The notes under the pieces: model-generated | What the model was told of the DNA's origin: nothing | What the model saw: only the letters and a program-made list of their open reading frames with translations | Database searches by the model: none | Translations under genes and position numbers: made by a program | Assembly (NCBI GenBank): GCA_014526335.1 | Contig: JACTAT010000202.1 | Location: 223,110-287,109, forward strand | Origin: Chrysaora quinquecirrha | Lineage: Eukaryota; Cnidaria; Scyphozoa; Semaeostomeae; Pelagiidae | Length of the DNA stretch: 64,000 nt | Reading direction: 5' to 3' | Shown here: one piece after another, positions 22,758-33,539 of the stretch | Layout of the letters: the number at the start of each line of letters is the position of its first letter | How positions within the stretch are numbered: the stretch's first letter is position 1

Positions 22758-24502
22758 CCCGGGGGGGTAACTTCCATATATATGAGTACGGGGTGTGCCA
22801 TTTTTTGGGGTCCTTTTTTTGAGGTTGAAAATAAATTTTGGGGTGTCATTTTCAAGAAAGTCAGACAAGCCCATAAATTTTAGGGTATCATTTTGAGTAT
22901 GAGCATAATTTTTCAGGTATCATATTAAAAACAGTTTCTAGAATTGCCCTAAAATTGCTAATTTTGAAAAAGCTTGAATATAAAAAATGGCCCATATACA
23001 TCAAACATAAATAAAAAGCACTTAAAATAACCAGTGCATCCATCCAATACATAATTTATGGAAATAAAAATAAAAATGAATGACAGTCTTCTACTAGGTA
23101 GTTCTTGTAACAGCAATATGTTGCAGTCATGGGTAAGTTTTTGAGTACATGAATCAAAATGTAAATAAATTTTTTAGAAATATTTATACTGTAGAAGAAT
23201 TTTTGTTGCCACATTTGTTTGAAATATGCTCCTTTCCCTGAAAGATAGCACCAAACAAGCAAAGATGATATAGCTGAATAATGTACATTTTATTTCAAAA
23301 GCGGAAGACAACCAATCCAGCCAGATCTGGTGGATATGGGCCAATCTCCTGGAAAATCATACATTTTCTATATTTAACAATTTTTCCCACCAGCCCCTAG
23401 TAAATTATCCTCTTTGGTAATTAATATAAAATGCTGCACATTACCTTTTTGGTGATTCAATTTTTTATTTTTATGGTTTTCCCAGAGCAGCAAATTAATA
23501 CAAAAAACATAAAAACAGAACAAAGACCAAGGCCAGCACAAGCCTCGTTCTGGTCCTTATTCTGTTCGAAAAGTGCGGAAGTGCGGAAGTGATTTTGGCG
23601 AAATTTCTCAAACGAGGTAATGATGCGAGACACCAGATGTTCTTGGAAAATGCCGTTTTGCACTGTCAAAGTAAAATTTCTCACAAAAATCAGCCAAAGA
23701 AAAGTTCCCAGTTAGAAATTGATGGGTAAGTAATAGTAGAACCTAGACTAGGCTATCTCTCTGGGGCTAGGGCTAAGCAAAGTCAAAGTGGGCCTAGCTA
23801 CTAGCTAGTCTTTTTCATCTTATTAGTCCACATACCTACAGTTAGCTTGGGCTGGTGTGTGGTTTGAGGTTGGAGTGATGCTGTGCAGTAAATCAAGTTT
23901 TTGGCAACCAAGCCTCCTACCTCTGGCCTGCATGGCACAAAAGTCGCTGTATCTCCCTGCTGGCCCTACGGATCATCCAAGCCAATCCCAGCGTGATTTT
24001 CTGTTATTTTTCCATTGTTTTCCTGTATTGGTGTATAAAGTTTCCTTGCCAATAATCAGCTTCTATGCTGTGCCAGACTTAAGATGTCATGCACACTCAG
24101 TCATGGCAATAATGAAGGGGGTTGACATTATTTAATTGTACAGGAAGAACACATTTTGGTCGTTAACTTCTGTTATTTTCAAAGTTATTTTATGTTTTCT
24201 AGATTGTTTGTGTTGATGTCTTTACTGTGTTGATCAGTTGCAATTGTATGCGTTATGTAATAACTAGTGTTGACAATGTGGAAGAAAATTTTACACATAT
24301 TGTACTTCATTAAATTTTAGATTGTTGTTAAGCACATAAGATATTAATTTTTAAATATGAACTTAAATTTTGTGGTATGCATTTTGCATTACTCATAAAT
24401 TTTGGGGTATGATTTTTGGAAAATTGATAAATTTTAGGGTGTGATTTCTTATGACAAAATGGCACACCCCCGTCATCAGTCTATTGAAGTTACCCCCCCG
24501 GG
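22758..24502. mobile_element. Long copy of the CCCGGGGGGGTAACTTC element
   Basis: It starts CCCGGGGGGGTAACTTCCAT and GGGGTGTGCCATTTT. It ends AAAATGGCACACCCCC and TGAAGTTACCCCCCCGGG, a clear inverted terminal pair over about 60 bp. The 351-bp copy at 28826-29176 has the same ends, so this 1.75-kb version is longer or carries an internal insertion. The ORF at 23857-24135 inside has no recognised domain. Confidence 0.8.
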
Positions 24503-24854
24503 ACTTTTTTTTAAATAAAGCAACCGCTCAATAAGCAACTAGGGCTAAACTGACTTCAACATTAAGCAACTTGAGGGCTCAATTGAATTACTGTGAGCAA
24601 CTAAGAAGTCAAGCAACCAAGCTCATACGCTTCCTTATCGTTAGAAAATTGTTTTTCTTATGTTTCGCATGTTGAAGTTCTTTAGCTAACGTTTCTCCAC
24701 TTACTGTCCCCTAAAAGTCGTGTTGTATGTGGGCCTAACAGTTGATGATTTGACCCGCGAAATCAGGGTTGGTTGTTAGGTACAAAAATGTTAGGCAACT
24801 TTTAAGCAACTTTGAGGGCATGGATAAAACTCCAGTTGCTTATTAAAACAAGTG
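24503..24854. mobile_element. TA-flanked MITE, GCAAC variant
   Basis: It contains AATAAAGCAACCGCTCAATA and AGCAACTAGGGC at the left, and AGTTGCTTATTAAAACAAGTG|TA at the right. It abuts the end of the previous element, so the left border is approximate. The same variant occurs at 26052, 26963 and 35675. Confidence 0.7.
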
Positions 24855-25571
24855 TAGTGCACAAAAACTTGGAATGAAACAGGAAATCAGGAAAAGCAAG
24901 CACGCGGGTGCACTCATATTTGGTAACGCAGGTTCGGTTAGGTACCCTTTTAGGTATCTAATTGCGGTACCCTTAATAATTAAGCTTTCTGAAATATCCC
25001 CACCCACCCTCCACCTCTTATCAGGCATTGATACTCGTGTCGATATATAAGGATTCAATAAGTTTTTAATTAAGCGCCTTCTCTTTGATGTAATTTTTTG
25101 AAGCAAAATTCAGGGTCTCATTGGTGGGGACCAAAATAAACTGGGGAGAGGGTCGGATTTGCTTGACAGATGTCGTAAGGAAACTGCTGAAACGAAGTGT
25201 AAAATGGCCCTTTAGTAATTATATAAGCTTAGGCAACCCATAGGTCTAGCGAGAAAATAGAATGTATGAATGCAAGTAACAAAAAGTGAGCTTGCACATC
25301 AGCTATCAAAGAAGATGATTTGACAAACTAATTACACGAGCTTTTCGTTTAGCATGGATCTCTTCCTTTCTGGGCCGCCCGATAAGCGTGTTCATTTGTA
25401 TCCCTTCCCAAGCGGGTTCATTTGTTTCCCTTCCCAAACTGTCCCATTGCAAATGCAATGAAATTGTACCCTTATCGTACAAATAAAAGTACGGATCTCT
25501 TGGATCCGTACTGATCCGTATCTTTTTTCTCGTTTAAACGGGATTTAGATGCGCAACTCAGCCCAAAGAGA
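24855..25571. other. Non-coding stretch, nothing recognised
   Basis: It includes a short self-complementary run around 25487-25535 (GTACGGATC…GGATCCGTAC). No gene was seen. Confidence 0.4.
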
Positions 25572-25976
25572 GGGGGTGTTTGGGTTTTATGGTTACACGG
25601 TTTTGCCATTATTTTGGCTCGGAAATTCGGTTTTTCTCGGTTTTGAAAATCTCGTCGGTGAACGGTTTTACGGCATTTCCGGATAATGTTTCCGGTTATT
25701 GATTAAGAATTTGCGTTTTGGTACTGAATGCCGACTCAATGAAGCTACAGGTTAGCCCGCAATGAAAACAGAAATTGTTATTGGAGGCAAACGTCTCGAA
25801 AACGTGAAGTGAACATCAAAAGTTGACTAACCTACAGTTTAAATAGATTCTCTTTGCAATTTTTTTGAAAACGGAGACTTAAATCGTGCCATACGGTTTT
25901 ATTCAAAATAAGGTACGGTTTTATTATTTTTAAGCTTGAGGGTTTTCAGACCCCCTAAACACCCCCTCCAAAGGGG
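25572..25976. mobile_element. MITE, GGGGGTGTTTGGG family
   Basis: It starts GGGGGTGTTTGGGTTTTATG and ends CTAAACACCCCC. The interior is collinear with the inverted 6288-6719 copy, including the shared GCCGACTCAATGAAGCTACA-like and GGTTAGCCCGCAATG blocks. Confidence 0.8.
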
Positions 25977-26051
25977 TTTTTTGGTTTGAGATATACGTAG
26001 TCACGTTCTTTGTATTACTCTTATAATTTTCATCTTACCACGGAAAGAATA

Positions 26052-26439
26052 CACAAATTTTTTAATAAGCAACCGCTCAATAAGCAACTAGGGCTGAACT
26101 GACCTTAACATTAAGCAACTTGAGGGCTCAATTGAATTACTGTAAGCAACTAAGAAGTCAAACAACCAAGCTTATTCTCTTTCTTGTGTTAGGAAATTGT
26201 TCTTCGCTCTTATGTTTTGCATATTGAAGTTCGTTAGCTAACGTTTTTCCATTTACTGTCTCCCAAAAGTCATGTTGTAGGCCTAACAGATGACGATTTT
26301 GACCCGCGAAGTCAGGGGTGTTTAGTAAGTACAAAATATGTTAAGCAACGTTTAAGCAACTTTCAGGGCTGAAATGTCTAAAATTTTAAGCAACTTTGAG
26401 GACTGGACGAATATCAAGTTGCTTATTAAAAAAAAAGCG
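26052..26439 (+). mobile_element. TA-flanked MITE, GCAAC variant, copy a
   Basis: TA|CACAAATTTTTTAATAAGC opens and GTTGCTTATTAAAAAAAAAG then CG|TA closes. The interior has AGCAACTAGGGCTGAACTGA. It is nearly identical, inverted, to 26963-27348. Confidence 0.8.
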
Positions 26440-26962
26440 TAAGGAAAATAAGGAATGAATTAAACCAAATGAAAAACCATAAGATTATCTGGCAAGAACT
26501 GCTAAGACCCTGGATTACGTTGAGAATTCAAAGTTTCAAAATGATGTTTTTGCACAGGGTATATTAACCTCGGTTTTCAAAGGTCGTTGCGATGTCTTTG
26601 GAATCTGGCTATTTAATTCTTGAAGAAAAGTCTAAAGGTGGCGAAGAAATGTCTTGACCACTAGGAATGAATGAAAGTTTGCTCAGCAAGCCTAGGCAAG
26701 CTTTGCTTGTCACAAGCTCTGTACGGTGTGAACGGTTTGCCAACAGAAAAATTTTACTCTGCAGAATAGCAGATGATATATTGTGGGTCGTGTTGGGGCT
26801 CTCAGTCATTTAAACAGTTGCACATACGAACAAGAGTTAAATCAACAATATCATGTGTCATAAGAGGTAAAAAAGAAGTATAACAAAGTCCATTTTGAAT
26901 GTATGAAGCTTCTCTGAGAAGCGCGAAGAGTATATCCACCAAGCACACGTGTTCAGACAGTA
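26440..26962. other. Spacer between two inverted MITE copies
   Basis: This is 523 bp with no recognised gene. The minus ORF at 26609-26809 has no domain. Confidence 0.4.
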
Positions 26963-27348
26963 CACTTTTTTTAATAAGCAACTTGACTTTCGTCTAGCCC
27001 TCAAAGTTGCTTAAAATTTTAGACATTGCAGCCCTCAAAGTTGCTTAAACGTTGCTTAATATTTTTTGTACCTACTAACCACCCCAGACTTCGCGGGTCA
27101 AAATCGTCATCTTTTAGGCCTACAACATGACTTTTGGGAGACAGTAAGTGGAAAAACGTTAGCTAACGAACTTCAACATGCAAAATATAAGAACGAAGAA
27201 CAATTTCCTAACACAAGAAAGAGAATAAGCTTGGTTGTTTGACTTCTTAGTTGCTCACAGTAATTCAATTGAGCCCTAAAGTTGCTTAATGTTAAGGTCA
27301 GTTCAGCCCTAGTTGCTTATTGAGCGGTTGCTTATTTAAAAAAAAGTG
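26963..27348 (-). mobile_element. TA-flanked MITE, GCAAC variant, copy b (inverted)
   Basis: TA|CACTTTTTTTAATAAGCAAC starts the unit and AAAAAAAAAGTG ends it. The interior is the reverse complement of 26052-26439. Confidence 0.8.
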
Positions 27349-28018
27349 AACGACATTATTTTAGAGGGAAGGGGTTGATTTGTATTTCCAAGCAAGAAAG
27401 GGAAGACAAGTCAAATTTTTTCACATTTTGGGGATATTCCAACGACTGCTGGCAGGCATTGTATCACCGGTTGACTCTGCGTATGGGCCTGTTCGTAGTT
27501 TTGCCTCCTAGGTAAGTCCTGATCCATTGTTCACTCGAGGCTTGTTCCCCGGCTTTTTCTCAGGAAAATATTCAGCTCCGCAAATCTTTTCTATATACAA
27601 CTTAATACGAGAACGTTGGAGAAATGGGACCCTCGTCCAGCTGTCGTTCAATGGCTTCGACATTCAAAAATACCGCAAAAGACACTTCTAAGGCCCTCTA
27701 AGGCCAACGAACAGCCATTACAAAGGAACGTTCATAGCAGCTTCAGAAAAAAGCAAGCAGAAAAATCCAAGACAAGAAAAAAAACAATTAAAAAGACTCT
27801 TTCATTCCAACGAAATTTGATCAAAAATCATTACAATTTTTCCAGTTCCATAGAATTTCATTTCCCCTTCCACATTTCGAATTCAAGCTCCAAGAAAAGG
27901 GCCCAAGTCCAGCTTAGAACAAGGACGTCCTTGCTTGGAACAAGCCCTAGGTCACTCAATGTGAATGCTAATGTTAAAGTTCATTAAAATACCTGGCCAG
28001 ATTGCGAATGAGAACCCA
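27349..28018. other. Non-coding stretch, nothing recognised
   Basis: The ORF at 27616-27987 is basic and low in complexity, without a domain. I do not call it a gene. Confidence 0.4.
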
Positions 28019-28430
28019 GGGGGGGGGGGGTACTTCCATTGTTCGTTATACTAGATGTGCCGCCCAAATGGGTAACTTTTTCAGTGCCAATTTCCCTACA
28101 TATGGGTTGATTTTTCGTAATAAATCCCTACACATGGGTAGTAATATATATATATAACATTTTAGAGATGCATTGCTTTGAAAAGCCTGATAAAAAGTGC
28201 GTTTTAGTTTTAGTTTTCAGCGCAAATGCCTTTTCGCCGCATTTAGAGCTGCCTCAGGCGTTAAATTGGGTTCAAACATTTGAGATATTGGTACAAATGG
28301 GTAAAAAATTTTGTTGTTTTTTCTATACATGGGTACCACGACGAGCAGAAATTATCGGCAGACATGGGTGGGTTTGGAAAAACTGGGCGGCACGTCTAGT
28401 CATTTGAACAATCAAGTACCCCCCCCCCCC
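28019..28430. mobile_element. MITE with G-run TIRs (GGGGGTACTTCCATTGTTCG)
   Basis: A 12-14 bp G run, then TACTTCCATTGTTCG and ACTAGATGTGCCGCCCA, pairs with GGGCGGCACGTCTAGT, TTTGAACAATCAAGTA and a C run at the right. It is related in style to the CCCGGGGGGGTAACTTC element. Confidence 0.8.
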
Positions 28431-28825
28431 GAATAAGAATTGCTAATGGCAACTATGTACTGCAAAAATTCTTCACATGAGCTCTTATCTGCAATGCTAC
28501 AGCTAACAGTGAGGGATGGAAGTTCCCATCGATTCGCAAACATCCAGCAATGAAACTGGAGCTTTACTATAAAAAAGGTCTGGTTTTCGCCTGAGTTTTT
28601 ACGATTAAGATGATGATGGTCTTTTTCTGAGCTTCTAGGCCATCCAATTCAATTTCGTTTTGCATGTATGTGGTTGTTAATGTTGCTAAGGGTTTTAGTA
28701 GCTGCTTGCGACGATATGGACTTGCATAATCAATCCAATGTGCATATAAGTCTCATACTGAATAATATCATCACGCGAGCCAAAAATACTGTGTGGAAAC
28801 AGGGTCATAGCAGATGCAGGGTATG

Positions 28826-29176
28826 CCCGGGGGGTTACTTCAATAGATCAGTGACGGGGGTGTGCCATTTTCGTATTAAAAAGTTGACCCCAAAATTTAT
28901 GAAAATTCTGAAAAGTATACCCCAAAGTTCACAAAGAAATATGAAGATAGTATATAAAAATACTCAAAAGTCTGTTTTTAGAGTTATACAGCTGAAATTT
29001 ATTTGGCAGTTATTGTGACTTAATCAAAATTGATCATCTTAGCAAAAAATGATACCCCAAGTTTGTAATTTTTGCAAATTGGATACCCCAAAATTTATTT
29101 TCCGCCCCTAAAAAGGTACCTCAAAAAATGGCACATCCCGTACCCATACATATGGGAGTTACCCCCCCCCCCCGGG
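28826..29176. mobile_element. CCCGGGGGGTTACTTC element, short copy
   Basis: It starts CCCGGGGGGTTACTTCAATA and ends GGGAGTTACCCCCCC…CCCGGG. The subterminal GGGTGTGCCATTTT and AAAATGGCACATCCC pair. It is the short counterpart of 22758-24502. Confidence 0.8.
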
Positions 29177-30272
29177 AGGGTATGACATACCCAATGATTC
29201 TGAAAATCATTTACACTGTGCATGGCGCACAAGTTTGGAAAACATCGTAATGCCCACAGAAATTGTAGCTATATTATTTTCTCATTGCTGTTTGTTATCG
29301 TTTCGAGGTCCCACAGTTAATGACCACGACGTAGTTTGCAAAGTTGAAGATCAAAGAAACAAGGAACGACGCAGAACCGTGAAAAATGTGTATTGGGGAG
29401 TGACAGGAGCTACGATCAATGTACCGGTGTACCGGCTTTTTTTGCAAGCGTAACGGCAAGAATACGTGGCAATATACCAGTGTACCGGTTTTCACGCAAG
29501 TGTACCATGGACCAGATTGCGTTTGTACCGTATCGGGTCGATTTTTAGCCTGTCGTACCGTGTACCAGGTGCTCTGCACCGACGTACCGGGAAGTTGTCA
29601 ATCCCCAATGTATAGTATTTTACCAATATTTCGAACTTGCATACAGTCATTTCTGAATCCAAAAGTCCTTTCTAAATGCCTAGAATGCGCTCTTTTAAAA
29701 AGGCATCACCCAAAACTAGACAGTGACATCTATTTGTTTACACGGATGGGTGTTTGAGGCAGGCGAACTTGTATTCTAGAACAAAGTCTCTTGGTACTTA
29801 TTTGACAACACCAAAAGGGTGACAGTTGAATTGAATTGACTCTTCCCTTGTGGTAAATCGTCGCGACGAGATTCCTGCCCATCACTTCTCGCTTGCACAC
29901 CGACCGTTGGTTTTAACTAACTGGCCGCCTACACACGAAAATCTCAGCTATACTTGTTGTCATGGTTTCTTGTGCTTGACCTTATAAAATGATTTGATTT
30001 AGACTTCGACACTGGTGCAGCGTTCAGGGGCGTCTAGGGGTTCAAGAGAACATTGAAACATGCAAAATGTATCAAGAAAGGAACAAAGGAACAGCGGGAA
30101 ACGAGGATGGGGAAAATCCTCGGTATCAATCTCCTGTGACTATCAATTTGAAAAATCTCCATTACAAGTAATCCATTACAAAACTCTAAGAAACAAGGGG
30201 ATTTTCTCAAGGGTACCGGGGAACATGTATATAACGCCCTAAAAGACCCTCAGCGTTGGCCTAAGCTTCTGC
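29177..30272. other. Intergenic, contains a SINE-like fragment
   Basis: At about 29765-29935 a minus-oriented, diverged relative of the 7900-8125 SINE is visible (TTGTATTCTAGAACAAAG, CGACGAGATTCCTGCC, GTTGGTTTTAACTAACTGGC). Between 29420 and 29590 the word GTGTACCGG/CCGGTACAC recurs in both orientations. No gene was seen. Confidence 0.45.
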
Positions 30273-30494
30273 AATAGACGCTTTCGCAAAAGATGGCCGC
30301 CTTTTTAGCCTATTGTTTTCATTAAAGGTTTTCGAAAGGAATTCTGGGAATAATTTCCTTCGTTACGTATTTTACATAGCTGACGACGGTGAATTCGTAA
30401 CTAAGGAAATTATTCCCAGAATTCCCTTCCAGAAACCTTAAGAAAAACAAGGGATTGACAGCAACGGCCGCCATCTTTTGCGGAAACCTCTATT
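30273..30494. mobile_element. 222-bp MITE, AATAGACGCTTTCGC ends
   Basis: The left AATAGACGCTTTCGCAAAAG and ATGGCCGCC pair with GGCGGC/GGCCGCCATCTTTTGCGG and AAACCTCTATT at the right. A further inverted pair lies inside (GGAATTCTGGGAATAATTTC / GAAATTATTCCCAGAATTCC), so nearly the whole element can fold. Confidence 0.85.
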
Positions 30495-31071
30495 ATTTTT
30501 CGAAACGTCCTAGGAAACCCAAAAAGACAATTCCTAGACAATCAGTCTCTCGAACATTTCAATCGAATTCATTCTATCCTGTATAAAAATTACTTTAAAG
30601 TCGCAAGATACAAACTCACATAGGGATTAAAATTATGCTAAAGACGACTAGCTAATCACAAAGAAACTCTACTGGAGAGTAATAGAGTTCCAGACTCGTA
30701 CCATTGTTGACTTCATTTAAAGATTCATGCTAGGAAATATTTACAGTTGATGAGTTTCTTACAGAATATTAATAAGATTAGGAAACTAAATCAATATTTT
30801 GATATTTATCAACATTTTATTTACAGTTATATAGTGAACGATAGCGTAATACTCCGTTTCCAAGTAGTATGTAACCAATCTGCAAGGTCAATGAAACGTG
30901 TCTTCAACGTACGGGTTTGAGAGAACCCTCATTTTTGAGGAAAAAAAGACTGGGGGCTGGGCTGTAAGGCATCTCTGTTCGTCTAATCTCTCAGGACCTT
31001 CTTGGTTCTGTCAAAAGTAAATTTGGCATACAGTTGCTTGAGACTAGTGTTTCTTCTAAATCATCAGCCTC
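30495..31071. other. Non-coding stretch, nothing recognised
   Basis: It is AT-rich and no exon signals were supported. Confidence 0.4.
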
Positions 31072-31738
31072 AGGCCCTGGCCAAACGATCAAACATTTTC
31101 GTCCAAGTACACGTATTTTTTTATAAGCAACTAAAACATTGGCCCAGTACTGAAAGTTTCTTAAAATTTTCAGATTTTGAGTATTGCAAATTTCTTGAGA
31201 GTTTCTTGCATATCCAGAGTGGCAACATAGTTATTCTATCTGAGGGACCTGAATGCTCTTTCGAACCCATTTATCGATCGTATTTGAATGCTTATGGGTT
31301 TCCAGTTCGTCTGCTTGTCATAGAAATGCTTTTTTGCAGACGAAACACAGAAAATAAAAGAAAATTTTTCGCTGTTTGAGGTAAAAAGTTTCCTACGTAA
31401 ATATTTTCCAGTACTGGAGTTTCTTAAATTTTTGGCCATTCGAGCGTTAGGGTTTCTTATAAAGAGTTTCTTATAAAAAAATACGTGTATTTGAAATCTA
31501 TATTCAAAGCAATGTTTGACAGTTTGGTCATGTTTTAAAACAGGCTTGAAAAGCAAAACTCTATCAGCAATGATTAAGAAAACTTCAAACATATCTTTAA
31601 CAAGCAAAAAGGGTTTCACGAGCGATGTTTTGTAAATATGGTTAAACAGTCACAAACAAACAGACAATCAAATGTTTGACAAACAGTGTTTGATTGTTTG
31701 TTTGCCTGTCAATGTTTGTTTTTTTTGCCAGGGCCTTA
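31072..31738. mobile_element. GGCCCTGGCCAAACG MITE interrupted by another MITE
   Basis: The left end AGGCCCTGGCCAAACGATCA and the right end TTGCCAGGGCCTTA belong to one element. It is split by the TA-flanked MITE at 31109-31488. Excluding the insert, it is about 290 bp, like the 5375 copy. Confidence 0.8.
31109..31488 (+). mobile_element. TA-flanked MITE, GAAAC variant (nested)
   Basis: TA|CACGTATTTTTTTATAAGC starts it. It ends AGTTTCTTATAAAAAAATAC then GTG|TA. It interrupts the element at 31072-31738, so it is younger. The interior matches 437-720 (same orientation) and 52336-52703 (inverted). Confidence 0.85.
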
Positions 31739-32008
31739 GAAATTGATAGAAACTTCATGTGAGATTAAATTGCTTCAACTGACCCCTTATCGTAATGTTT
31801 AAGCAGAAACTACGCTGAACTGTTTAGAAAGCTATAGTTAAACTGTCAATGTGTTTCTGATTGCCTATACCATGGGTCAAGTTATGACCTTACCGAGTTC
31901 TTATGTATAACATGCTTAACCATTCGCAAAACTACTAAGTCACTCAGTGACTAAATTAATTCATCAGATTGGTAATATACTTCTAACTACATGCCTTGAA
32001 AATGTTAA

Positions 32009-32390
32009 AAACCAACCTCGTCCCCAAATCGAATTTCCTTGAATCTCAACCGTCAAGTCGATTTTGGCCTTGGTACCGGCCACAAAATGTGCCAAAATAC
32101 TGGTAATTTTGGCCTAGGCATAAAAACAAGATTTAGATTCCGAAAGCAGATGTTCTTAGAAAGGAAGGCAAGATACAATATCTCATGTAGCATCATTTTT
32201 TGGTTTTTATAGATATTTTTTGCATAGTTTTCGGCCTATTTTGGTGTGAAATTTTTGAATAAACTGTGACGTCACTTAAAATTTCTATTGTTTGAACAGC
32301 CAATCGAATAGACAAGGCCGATACCAAGGTCGAATATGGACAGTGGAGTTTCACGTAGAGGCCTATTCACCCTGAGGACGAGGTTGGTTA
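32009..32390. mobile_element. TIR element, AACCAACCTCGTCC ends
   Basis: The left AACCAACCTCGTCC and the right GGACGAGGTTGGTT are inverted. The subterminal CGATTTTGGCCTTGGTACCG and CGGCCTTGTCTATTCG-like (AAGGCCGATACCAAGG) also pair. One TGACGTCA lies near 32269. No coding sequence. Confidence 0.75.
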
Positions 32391-33155
32391 AGAACAAATA
32401 GTGAAATCGTGAAGATCTGTTACACAGAATCCAATACACAAGGCACCTACGATTAAAAATCAAGCTAAAATCACCAAGACCGATACATGAGGGTTTCTGT
32501 ATAAGTTGGGCAACGTGCTCCATACAAAATGGACGTTTAACTTAAAGCCCACTGAATAACAACGAAATAGAACATTTTTTTGTTAAATAGGTATCTAAGT
32601 AGACCTATTACCTTCCTCCCACTCTTTCGGAAACAGCTTCTAACAACTACAACAACATACAGCTGTTTCCTCAAAGTGGGATTCATAAAATTTGAGTTCC
32701 AAAACCTGGCCTATTCCGCTTGACTGGAGCCAACTTTTTGGCTCTCCAATCGTTGGAGCGGGGTGGTGGAGTGTGGAGGAGCATAAACTACGACGAATGT
32801 AATAAGTCTAGTATCTAAGGTGTTTATGCCAATAAAATTCAGGGGTAAGGGCTAGCATCTGACTAGTGTTCAATTTTCGTTCGCAGTTTTAGGAAATGTG
32901 GAATTCTTCTTCAATTATCCATAAAGCCTATCGAATTCTTCCCCTGATGCTAGAGAGTACAAATCTTTTCTGCTTGTAGTTGCATATTTTAGCACATTTA
33001 ACAGAACAGAGCACTGCGAAATTTGTCTTCTTTGTTTGGCGGGCACAGAACCTTAAGCAAGCCATATCTAGTCCCAGAATGTAAATGCTGCACAGTTTTG
33101 ATGCTTCTAGCTTCAATATAAGTCGATCAGATTTACAATAAAACGTTATAATTAT
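32391..33155. other. 3' flank of the metalloproteinase gene
   Basis: This lies downstream, on the minus strand, of the MMP stop codon and probably holds its 3' UTR. I could not fix a polyadenylation signal. No other gene was seen. Confidence 0.4.
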
Positions 33156-33539
33156 TTATACAAAGCAAAGATTCCTCCATTTATTCTTAATTAATAGTGG
33201 TCCAACTACAGAATTGGTGACACTATCATATTTATAATAGTCGAGTCCTTTGAAGAAATATACAACGTTGTCCCATATGTACCTCACTGCAGTATCAATG
33301 TTGTCTGGGAGGCCAGGAAAACATTCATCTATTTTCTTAGGGTAACCAGAAAAGACTTCGTCATTGTTATTATCAAACTTGTAGCATAAATTCCCTTTGA
33401 GAAAGTAGCTTACATCAACTGATATAGTGAATGCTGCATCTATGTTATCAGGAATTCCAGGCCATCCCGAGCTTATAGTTTTAGGGTATCCGTTTTCTAC
33501 CCTGTCCATTTGATCATTGTATCGATAGTACATATTCCC
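33156..33539 (-). CDS. MMP exon 5 (hemopexin blades 2-4, stop)
   Basis: The acceptor (minus strand CTATCTTTAG) precedes 33539; the stop TAA is at 33158-33156. The exon has 128 codons in phase 0. It shows the repeated blade pattern GYPKxI…[37 protein letters not shown] and [12 protein letters not shown], and ends WRNLCFV. Confidence 0.93.
   Translation of the reverse strand, partial: GNMYYRYNDQMDRVENGYPKTISSGWPGIPDNIDAAFTISVDVSYFLKGNLCYKFDNNNDEVFSGYPKKIDECFPGLPDNIDTAVRYIWDNVVYFFKGLDYYKYDSVTNSVVGPLLIKNKWRNLCFV

Noticed and set aside
23857..24135. 92-codon ORF inside the long G/C-run element
   Set aside because: No recognised transposase or host domain; kept only as a reason to examine the interior.
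27616..27987. 123-codon basic ORF
   Set aside because: It is Lys/Ser-rich low-complexity translation without splice partners or domain.
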